From positions 1 through 14,673 of the forward strand of contig JBEIGE010000046.1 of NCBI GenBank assembly GCA_040382055.1: a stretch of DNA of 14,673 bases, written 5' to 3'. Both the position numbers and the translations under genes were made by a program. The DNA is from JBEIGE01 sp040382055 (GTDB taxonomy: Bacteria; Pseudomonadota; Gammaproteobacteria; Burkholderiales; Burkholderiaceae_C). This document shows positions 5,813 through 11,921 of this stretch, one piece after another. The stretch's first letter is position 1; each line of letters starts with the position of its first letter. Below the pieces are notes generated by a model. The model was not told where the DNA came from. It did not search any database and saw only the letters and a list, made by a program, of their open reading frames with translations.

Positions 5813-8391
5813 CACCAGTCCTCCTTCACGGCCAGCACGGCATCGTGTCCGGCCGCTGCGCGCCCGGCCAGCCAGGCAGTCAGTGTGCCGGCCAACATCA
5901 CGGCACCGCACAGCAGCAGCAGATGCAGCCAGGGAATAAGCAGATCCATGGTCCAGTGAAAACTCTGTGGATTGACAATATCCACCAGCACCACCGATAC
6001 CGCCAGCCCCAGAGCCAGCCCGGCCACCGCGCCAATCAGCGTCCAGGCGGCGCCCTCTGCGGCCACCACCCCCAGAATCTGGGTGCGTGTGAGGCCCAGG
6101 TGCGACAGCAAGCCGAATTCCTTGCGGCGTGATAGCACCTGGGCACTGAAGCTGGCCGCTACCCCAAACAGCCCGATGCCAATGGCTACCGCCTGCAGCC
6201 AGTAGGTCACCGCAAAACTCCGGTCAAAGATCTTCAAGGACAGTGCGCGGATTTGCCGGCTGGTGCCAAACTCCAGCAGCTGCCCGCTGCCTGGGCCCAA
6301 GCGCTCGGCCATGTCACGGATCTCCTGCTGTAGGGGCTCCGACGCATCGGGTTGGTTGAGCCACAACGCCAGGTCATTGGCGCGCCGGTCACCGGTGAGT
6401 TGCTCAAAAGCCTGCTGATCAATGGTGATGGCGCCGGTCTGGCGGGCATAGTCGCGCCACACGCCTGCTACGAAAAAAGGAGCTGAAAGCTCATTTCCGG
6501 TAATGGCCAGAGGCTTGAATGCCTTGGACAGCGGGGTGAAGATAGCGCCCAGACGGGCTTCATGCAAGTCCACCATGGCCTCGCTCACATAAATGCCGAT
6601 ATGCCCGGCTGGCACGGGCAGGGCCTCGCTCACCAAGGGCAGGTTGAGCGCCGGTGAGTCAAGCGGCCGCGAAATCAACGCCACCGGGGGCCGGCCCGGG
6701 TCCAACAGCAGCGACATCACCCGCTGCGTCGTTACGCGCTGCACGCCGGGCAGCTGCGCTACGGCCTGCACCCAGTCGGGGGTGAAGTACACGGTGTCGT
6801 TGGCACCCAGGCTGCTGGCGCTGCGCACATACAGGTCGGCGGGTAAAACCTGGTCCAGCCACTGGGTCACGGAATCCCGAAAGCTGGCCACCATCACCGT
6901 GAGCGCCACCGCCAGGCTGAGGGATGCCACCACGCCGCTGACCGCCACTGCAGCCGTCTCGCGCTGGCGGCGCGCCCGTTCCACCGCCAGCATGGGCAGC
7001 AAGCGCTGCGAGACCCACGGCGCCACTTGGTTTAGCAGCACAGCAGTTAGCCAGGGCAGGGCAGTGATGCCGCCCACCAGCAGCAGGGCTATGGCGACAT
7101 AAGCCGCCAAGGGCATACCAAAAATCGGTGGAACCCAAGCCAGTGCTATGCCGGATGCTATCAACAACAGACTCAGCCAATGGCTGTGCTGGGGTGCAAG
7201 ACCGCTGCCCAAGCCTTTGAGTGTTTGAGCTGGGGGCAACTGTTGCGCGCGCCGTGCCGGCCACCAGCCACCAACTCCTGCAGCCACCACACCCAAACCA
7301 CCATAAACCAGGGCTGCCCCGCTGTGCCATTGCAGGCTGGGTGCCACACCGGCAAAGTAGCCACCGCCAAGGTCACCACCGAGCAATTGCATGGCCAATG
7401 CTGCCAGCGCTGTTCCCAGCGCAATGCCGCAAGCACTGCCAAGGCCACCCAGAGCCAAGGATTCCAGCAGTACCAGGGTCAGCCGTTCGCGCCCGGTCAA
7501 GCCCAGGACACCCAGAAGCGCAAATTGCTGAGCGCGCTTGGCCACGCTCAAAGACAACACCGAAAACACCAGAAAAGCCCCAGTGAACAAAGCGACCAGG
7601 GCAAGCACGGTCAGGTTGACCCGGTAAGCGCGTGACAAATTACTGACGCGCTGCGCCGCATCACCCGGCTCACTCAGGCTCACGTTGTCTGGCCAGGCAG
7701 GTTCAGCGCTGATGGCTTGGATGAAAGCGGCCTGGCTGGTGCCCGCTTTAAGCTTGATGTCTATGCGCGACAACTGCCCCTGCTTGTCAAACAGCTCCTG
7801 CGCCGCAGCAATGTCCATCACCGCCAGGGCGGTGCCGCCAGCTTGGATATGCCCGGCTACCTGCACCGGCAGCAGACGCAGACCACTTTGCAAACGCAGG
7901 GCTGTCGAGTCAGCGCTGTCAGCCGACTGGCCCAGACTCTGCTGCGCTGACGGGTTGAGAAAAATCTGGCCAGGTGCAAACAAGGCCATGCGGTCAGCGG
8001 CTGCATTGAGTTGCGGCATCAGTTTGGGCGCCACATACCCGACGACCAGCGCATCAATGCCCACCACACGTAAAGACACGCGCTCGCCATTGTTCTTCAC
8101 GGCATAAGTGCCAATCTCCAGCACAGGAGAGGCCAGCGCCACCTGCGGGTGCTGCGCAATGCGCGCAAATACGGCTTCCTCAAAGCTGCCCTGTATGCCG
8201 CGCAACTCCAGATCCGGTTGACCATTCACGGAGCGCACCGCCTGGGAAAACTCGTCCAGTGCCGAGGTATTGATCAGGTGTACCGAAAACGACAGAGCCA
8301 CGCCCAGCATCACGGCCACCACGGCGGCCGCGTTGCGCCACGGGTGGTGTCTGAGTTCCTGCCAGGAAAAGGTTGTGAGTAATTGCAGCAT
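5812..8391 (-). CDS. Large two-domain FtsX-type ABC transporter permease
   Basis: This 859-residue inner-membrane permease has two FtsX domains. Hydrophobic segments are seen at about 19-41, 258-284, 306-336, 357-379, 405-421, 426-453, 478-503, 727-750, 772-806 and 818-844, giving ten helices. Two large extracytoplasmic domains lie at about 45-255 and 505-725. Regions after helix 2 (RAQQFALLGVLGLTGRERLT, 286-305) and helix 8 (RKEFGLLSHLGLTRTQIL, 756-773) are the FtsX coupling segments that should contact an ATPase. The architecture resembles the YbbP/COG3127 group, which works with a separate LolD/YbbA-like ATPase to move or extract envelope molecules mechanically. No such ATPase gene is adjacent. 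The N-terminus MLQLLTTFSWQELRHHPWRN is typical for the family and supports this start, though no strong Shine-Dalgarno precedes it. It is the first gene of the minus-strand trio. Confidence 0.92.
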   Translation of the reverse strand: MLQLLTTFSWQELRHHPWRNAAAVVAVMLGVALSFSVHLINTSALDEFSQAVRSVNGQPDLELRGIQGSFEEAVFARIAQHPQVALASPVLEIGTYAVKNNGERVSLRVVGIDALVVGYVAPKLMPQLNAAADRMALFAPGQIFLNPSAQQSLGQSADSADSTALRLQSGLRLLPVQVAGHIQAGGTALAVMDIAAAQELFDKQGQLSRIDIKLKAGTSQAAFIQAISAEPAWPDNVSLSEPGDAAQRVSNLSRAYRVNLTVLALVALFTGAFLVFSVLSLSVAKRAQQFALLGVLGLTGRERLTLVLLESLALGGLGSACGIALGTALAALAMQLLGGDLGGGYFAGVAPSLQWHSGAALVYGGLGVVAAGVGGWWPARRAQQLPPAQTLKGLGSGLAPQHSHWLSLLLIASGIALAWVPPIFGMPLAAYVAIALLLVGGITALPWLTAVLLNQVAPWVSQRLLPMLAVERARRQRETAAVAVSGVVASLSLAVALTVMVASFRDSVTQWLDQVLPADLYVRSASSLGANDTVYFTPDWVQAVAQLPGVQRVTTQRVMSLLLDPGRPPVALISRPLDSPALNLPLVSEALPVPAGHIGIYVSEAMVDLHEARLGAIFTPLSKAFKPLAITGNELSAPFFVAGVWRDYARQTGAITIDQQAFEQLTGDRRANDLALWLNQPDASEPLQQEIRDMAERLGPGSGQLLEFGTSRQIRALSLKIFDRSFAVTYWLQAVAIGIGLFGVAASFSAQVLSRRKEFGLLSHLGLTRTQILGVVAAEGAAWTLIGAVAGLALGLAVSVVLVDIVNPQSFHWTMDLLIPWLHLLLLCGAVMLAGTLTAWLAGRAAAGHDAVLAVKEDW
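5819..5826 (-). promoter_or_regulatory. Strong Shine-Dalgarno deciding the lipocalin-like start
   Basis: On the minus strand AAGGAGGA sits 6 bases before the ATG at 5812 and inside the last codons of the permease gene. Its match to the 16S rRNA tail and its ideal spacing support the 5812 start over the longer upstream frame. Confidence 0.85.
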
Positions 8392-8529
8392 GGGTTGGCT
8401 GATTAGCCGGTTAGATTGGATGTCGCGGGAAGGTTGATCTTGTGACGTGTGAACTGGCTAAACTCGATGTTGTGCCTTCAATTGTGCAGTGACTGACTGT
8501 GTTTGAATCTTCTGAGTGAAAACCTGACC
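8392..8529. promoter_or_regulatory. Divergent intergenic region between the FtsX permease and ammonia-lyase genes
   Basis: These 138 bases separate two divergently transcribed genes and should hold a promoter for each. I see only partial hexamers (for example TTGATC at 8434 and TAAACT at 8459 on the plus strand, with poor spacing) and a short 4-bp inverted repeat GGCT/AGCC at 8397-8408. None is strong enough to name as a promoter or operator. The existence of promoters here is inferred from gene orientation only. Confidence 0.5.
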
Positions 8530-9543
8530 ATGTCCACCTTATCCACGCCCCTCTCTACTCCCTTGTCGACCTCCTTGTCCTATCCATTGATCGAGCTGCC
8601 TACCTTTGATGACGTGGCCGCTGCCGCTGTACGGTTGAAAGGCCATGCCCACCATACGCCTGTTTTGCGTTCCCGCACTGCGGATGAGCAGCTCAAGGCC
8701 CAAGTATTCTTCAAGTGCGAGAACTTCCAGCGCATGGGGGCATTCAAGTTCCGTGGGGCCTTCAATGCCCTCTCAAGGTTCAGCCCCGCGCAGCGTCAGG
8801 CCGGAGTCGTCGCTTTTTCCAGCGGTAACCATGCGCAGGCCATTGCCCTGTCGGCGCGCATGCTGGGCATGCCTGCCGTGATTGTGATGCCTACCGATGC
8901 GCCGCAGTCCAAAATTGAGGCCACACGCGGCTACGGCGGCGAAGTGATTTTGTACGACCGCTACACCCAGGACCGGGAGGCACTGACCCGGGACATCGCC
9001 GCATCGCGCGGCATGACGCTGATCCCGCCCTTTGACCACCCTGACGTGATCGCGGGCCAGGGCACGGCGGCCAAAGAGTTGTTTGATGAGGTGGGTGAAC
9101 TTGACCACTTGTTTGTCTGTATGGGCGGTGGTGGCTTGCTCAGCGGCAGTGCGCTGGCAGCCCGCGCACTGTCACCGAGTTGCAAGGTTTATGGTGTGGA
9201 GCCGCTGGCCGGTAACGACGGCCAGCAGTCATTTCGCACGGGCAGAATAGTCCACATTGACACGCCCAAGACCATTGCGGATGGTGCGCAGACCCAGCAT
9301 TTGGGCCAATACACTTTTGCCATCATCCGCCGTGATGTGGACGATGTGTTCACCGTCATGGATGGACAACTGGTACAAGCCATGCGTTTTTTTGCCGAGC
9401 GCATGAAGATGATCGTGGAGCCCACGGGTTGTCTGGGCTTTGCAGCGGCCTGCGAGGCCGGCGATCTGATTGCCGGCAAGCGCGTGGGCGTGATCATCAG
9501 CGGCGGCAATGTGGATTTGCGGCGCTTTGCAGAACTGGTCTGA
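8530..9543 (+). CDS. PLP-dependent ammonia-lyase: threo-3-hydroxyaspartate ammonia-lyase or threonine/serine dehydratase
   Basis: This 337-residue cytosolic enzyme is fold-type II PLP-dependent. The PLP lysine is Lys73 in MGAFKFRGA, SSGNH at 97-101 contacts the cofactor carboxylate region, and the phosphate-binding glycine loop GGGGLLSG is at 199-206. Glu224, Gly228 and Asp230 (in VEPLAGND) fall where serine racemase binds a divalent metal. There is no C-terminal ACT domain, so it is not the isoleucine-regulated biosynthetic IlvA. The FKCENFQRMGAFKFRGA stretch resembles, as I recall, threo-3-hydroxy-L-aspartate ammonia-lyases, which give oxaloacetate and ammonia; plain L-threonine or L-serine dehydration remains possible. 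I prefer the ATG at 8530 (GAGTGAA at 8514-8520 upstream) to a TTG at 8503. Residues 2-20 are a low-complexity extension. It stands alone, 133 bases before zwf. Confidence 0.88.
   Translation: MSTLSTPLSTPLSTSLSYPLIELPTFDDVAAAAVRLKGHAHHTPVLRSRTADEQLKAQVFFKCENFQRMGAFKFRGAFNALSRFSPAQRQAGVVAFSSGNHAQAIALSARMLGMPAVIVMPTDAPQSKIEATRGYGGEVILYDRYTQDREALTRDIAASRGMTLIPPFDHPDVIAGQGTAAKELFDEVGELDHLFVCMGGGGLLSGSALAARALSPSCKVYGVEPLAGNDGQQSFRTGRIVHIDTPKTIADGAQTQHLGQYTFAIIRRDVDDVFTVMDGQLVQAMRFFAERMKMIVEPTGCLGFAAACEAGDLIAGKRVGVIISGGNVDLRRFAELV
8545..8580 (+). repeat. Imperfect 12-nt tandem repeat encoding Thr-Pro/Ser-Leu-Ser
   Basis: Three consecutive 12-base units encode TPLS, TPLS and TSLS at the N-terminus of the ammonia-lyase, flanked by a shorter TLS unit before and YPLI after. 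The units differ mostly by synonymous or single-base changes (serine is written TCT, TCG and TCC). The repeat lies before the conserved enzyme fold begins around residue 25. Confidence 0.7.
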
Positions 9544-9598
9544 GCCTCAATGAAGCCCTGGACGATACAGACGCGTGTCGCTGATAGAACACCAAACA

Positions 9599-9627
9599 AC
9601 AGTTTTGCAGCAAAACCGCCCTAAAAT
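9599..9627 (+). promoter_or_regulatory. Possible zwf promoter
   Basis: TAAAAT at 9622-9627 matches the -10 consensus at five of six positions. The hexamer 17 bases upstream (9599-9604, ACAGTT) is a poor -35, so a promoter here would depend on an activator or be weak. The 15-bp palindrome overlaps this -35/spacer region. A start near 9634 would leave a leader of about 40 bases before the zwf ATG at 9677. Confidence 0.25.
9602..9616. promoter_or_regulatory. Perfect 15-bp palindrome upstream of zwf, candidate operator
   Basis: GTTTTGC and GCAAAAC flank a single A, giving a perfect inverted repeat of seven-base arms. It lies in the 133-base gap between the ammonia-lyase and zwf, 61 to 75 bases before the zwf ATG and just upstream of a possible -10 box (TAAAAT at 9622-9627). 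Size, symmetry and position fit a dimeric repressor or activator site. It does not look like the TTGT-N-ACAA type of site I associate with HexR in Pseudomonas, so I do not name the regulator. It is not followed by a T run and is too short to be a convincing terminator. Confidence 0.45.
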
Positions 9628-9676
9628 TCGCCTGAGCCAGTCACCCAATCCAACAACCAGTCTGCTTCCGACCCCC

Positions 9677-11131
9677 ATGTCATCAACCCAAGCCCTGGAC
9701 CTTGTCATTTTCGGTGGCGCAGGCGATCTCTCGGTCCGTAAACTGCTGCCAGCGCTCTTCATGGCGCATCTGCACAACAACCTGCCCGAGTCCACCCGCA
9801 TCCATGCGCTGGGTCGCCAGTCCTGGGACCGCTCTGCCTTCCTGCGCTTTGTGCAGGACAAGGTGACGCCTTTCATCGCCACCGAGCTGCGCCAGGATGA
9901 TGCCTGGCAGCGTTTTCTGGACCGCTTGAACTATGTCCCTCTCGATGCCACCCAGGCAAGCCACTACACGGCACTGGGACAGGCCTTGCATCCAGGTTCG
10001 GATCGGGTCTATTACCTCGCCACCGCGCCCACGCTGTTCTCCGGCATCTGCGGTCATCTTTCCGCATCGGGCTTGATCGACAACAGCTCGCGAGTGGTCC
10101 TGGAAAAGCCGCTCGGCCACGACCTGGCTTCGGCGCAGAAAATCAACGATGAGGTAGGCCAGTATTTCCAGGAGTCCCAGACCTTCAGGATCGACCACTA
10201 CCTGGGTAAAGAGACGGTTCAAAACCTGATGGTGCTGCGTTTTGGCAATACCATCTTCGAGCCGCTCTGGCGCAGTCCCTACATCAAGAGTGTGCAGATC
10301 ACGGTCGCTGAAACAGTGGGCGTAGGCAGCCGTGCCGGGTTTTACGACGGCACGGGCGCCATGCGGGACATGTTGCAAAACCACTTGCTGCAGCTGTTGT
10401 GCATCGTGGCCATGGAGCCTCCGGTCTCCCTTGACCCCGATGCGGTGCGCGATGAAAAACTCAAGGTGCTGCGCTCACTGAGACCGATGACGGTGGCCGA
10501 TGTGGCACGCGACACAGTGCGGGGGCAGTACGGAGCCGGGGCTTCCAACGGTGAGTCGGCAATTGCCTATCTGAAAGAAGACAACGTGCCGCCAGACAGT
10601 AGCACCGAGACCTTTGTTGCCCTGCGTGCGCATATCAATAACTGGCGATGGGCCAACGTGCCCATCTTCCTGCGAACCGGCAAACGGATGGCGCAGCGCT
10701 GTTCCGAGATCGTGATCGAGTTTGCTGATCTGCCCTACCGCCTGTTCACCGACTCACCACGCCAGTCGGTGAACCGTCTGATGATCCGGCTGCAACCCGA
10801 AGAACATGTGCAACTGCAGATGATGGCCAAGGAGCCCGGCAGCGGCATGCGGCTGCGCCCGGTCAACCTCAACCTGGACCTCGAGTCCGCTTTTACCGAG
10901 CGCCGTGCCGAGGCCTACGAACGCTTGCTGATTGATGTGATCAAGGGGCGACTGACCCACTTCATGCGCCGTGATGAGTTGGAAGCCGCCTGGTCCTGGG
11001 TTGACCCTATCCTCAACGGCTGGGCCCAGCTTAACGAAAGGCCCAAGGCCTATACCGCCGGCTCCTGGGGACCGGCGGCCTCTTCGGCCCTGTTGGCACG
11101 GGAAAACTCGGCCTGGGTGGAGGAGGCCTGA
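9677..11131 (+). CDS. zwf: Glucose-6-phosphate 1-dehydrogenase
   Basis: Zwf oxidises glucose-6-phosphate to 6-phosphogluconolactone with reduction of NADP+ (or NAD+), the entry to the Entner-Doudoroff and oxidative pentose phosphate routes. From the ATG at 9677 the protein is 484 residues, near the 491 of the E. coli enzyme. The nucleotide-binding motif is FGGAGDLSVRKLLPALF at 12-28, the EKPLG substrate-loop motif is at 143-147, and the active-site signature RIDHYLGKE is at 171-179, with the catalytic His in DHYLGK. A longer frame from GTG 9575 would add 34 residues lacking family resemblance and would begin upstream of the candidate promoter and palindrome, so I reject it. No clear Shine-Dalgarno precedes 9677. 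The stop codon overlaps the pgl start, which couples the two pathway steps. Confidence 0.96.
   Translation: MSSTQALDLVIFGGAGDLSVRKLLPALFMAHLHNNLPESTRIHALGRQSWDRSAFLRFVQDKVTPFIATELRQDDAWQRFLDRLNYVPLDATQASHYTALGQALHPGSDRVYYLATAPTLFSGICGHLSASGLIDNSSRVVLEKPLGHDLASAQKINDEVGQYFQESQTFRIDHYLGKETVQNLMVLRFGNTIFEPLWRSPYIKSVQITVAETVGVGSRAGFYDGTGAMRDMLQNHLLQLLCIVAMEPPVSLDPDAVRDEKLKVLRSLRPMTVADVARDTVRGQYGAGASNGESAIAYLKEDNVPPDSSTETFVALRAHINNWRWANVPIFLRTGKRMAQRCSEIVIEFADLPYRLFTDSPRQSVNRLMIRLQPEEHVQLQMMAKEPGSGMRLRPVNLNLDLESAFTERRAEAYERLLIDVIKGRLTHFMRRDELEAAWSWVDPILNGWAQLNERPKAYTAGSWGPAASSALLARENSAWVEEA
11119..11126 (+). promoter_or_regulatory. Ribosome-binding site of pgl inside the end of zwf
   Basis: GGAGGAGG ends 4 bases before the pgl ATG at 11131 and lies within the last codons of zwf. 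With the TGATG overlap it fixes the pgl start and suggests translational coupling. Confidence 0.75.
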
Positions 11132-11853
11132 TGGCCCCAGGGCTGTCGCGCAAGCTCCAGCAACACCACGCCAGCAGCGCGGCCGGCCTAGCGCATGACC
11201 TCGCTGCCTATCTCGCGCAGCAACTGCGCGAGGCCATACAAAGCAAAGGCCAGGCCATGTTGGCGGTCTCGGGCGGCAAATCGCCCATTGCCCTGTTTGA
11301 GGCGCTGCGTTCACAAGCCCTGGACTGGGCCAAGGTCATCGTGATCCTGGTTGACGAGCGCTGCGTTGCACCCGAGCATGCGGATAGCAACACCAATCTG
11401 GTTCGCAAACATCTGCTGCAGGACCTGGCTGCAGCCGCTGAGTTCATCCCTTTTTTCGACACCCTCACCGAGCCGCTGGACGATGGAGCGCTGGATGCTC
11501 TGGTGGACACGGCCAACCGGCGGCTGGCCACGCTGCCCTGGCCGATTGATGTGGCCGTGCTCGGCATGGGTGAAGATGGCCACACGGCCTCGCTGTTTCC
11601 CGCCGCGCCAGGGCTGGACAAAGCCTTGTGCAGCAGCGGCCCACTGGCCTGGGTGCGACCGGTCAACGCATCACATGCCCGTCTGACCCTCACCCTGCCT
11701 GCACTGCTGGCCTGCCGCCAACTGGTCATTTCCCTCACAGGCCAGGCCAAGCAAGCCATGTACCGACTAGCCCTCACGCAGTTGGACCCGGCGCTCCCCG
11801 TCTCGCTGCTGCTCCACCAGCAGCAGACACCGGTCATGGTCTGGCTAAGCTAA
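11131..11853 (+). CDS. pgl: 6-phosphogluconolactonase
   Basis: Pgl hydrolyses 6-phosphogluconolactone to 6-phosphogluconate, the step after Zwf. The 240-residue protein belongs to the SOL/DevB type, not the beta-propeller YbhE type. Visible motifs are LAVSGGKSP at 44-52 (phosphate binding), LVDERCV at 73-79, and GMGEDGHTASLFP at 145-157, which carries the catalytic histidine of the family. The N-terminal 20 residues look unconserved, but the ATG is fixed by a strong ribosome-binding site and by its overlap with the zwf stop. It is cytosolic. A gap of 68 bases separates it from edd on the same strand, so all four pathway genes may share a transcript. A 9-bp inverted repeat lies at codons 28-34. 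Confidence 0.95.
   Translation: MAPGLSRKLQQHHASSAAGLAHDLAAYLAQQLREAIQSKGQAMLAVSGGKSPIALFEALRSQALDWAKVIVILVDERCVAPEHADSNTNLVRKHLLQDLAAAAEFIPFFDTLTEPLDDGALDALVDTANRRLATLPWPIDVAVLGMGEDGHTASLFPAAPGLDKALCSSGPLAWVRPVNASHARLTLTLPALLACRQLVISLTGQAKQAMYRLALTQLDPALPVSLLLHQQQTPVMVWLS
11212..11232 (+). repeat. 9-bp perfect hairpin within pgl
   Basis: CTCGCGCAG and CTGCGCGAG flank a CAA loop, so the mRNA can form a nine-pair, GC-rich stem with a three-base loop. It begins 82 bases into pgl and encodes residues 28-34 (LAQQLRE). No T run follows, so it is not an intrinsic terminator. Confidence 0.6.
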
Positions 11854-11889
11854 GCCCTGGCAGACCCCTGGTTCCAACGCCCCAAAGTG

Positions 11890-11901
11890 CACAACCTTGT
11901 G
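11890..11901. repeat. Short inverted repeat upstream of edd
   Basis: CACAA and TTGTG flank CC in the 68-base pgl-edd gap, about 20 bases before the edd ATG. Arms of five bases are short enough to arise by chance. It might be a protein site or a weak hairpin, and I assign no function. Confidence 0.25.
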
Positions 11902-11921
11902 AATAAATCAGCGAGCGCCCC

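Noticed and set aside
5813..5911. Longer frame for the lipocalin-like gene
   Set aside because: It would overlap the permease by 99 bases and give an Arg-rich, unstructured leader. The ATG at 5812 has a perfect Shine-Dalgarno and starts a sensible signal peptide.
9204..9226. 7-bp inverted repeat GCTGGCC/GGCCAGC within the ammonia-lyase gene
   Set aside because: The nine-base loop and ordinary GC-rich codons for a conserved segment make chance the simplest explanation.
9575..9676. Upstream GTG start that would lengthen Zwf by 34 residues
   Set aside because: The added residues look unlike the family N-terminus, and the segment contains the palindrome and promoter-like sequence.
9683..10384. 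Open frame of 233 codons on the minus strand opposite zwf
   Set aside because: It is fully antisense to the Zwf nucleotide-binding and active-site region, with no domain or ribosome-binding support.
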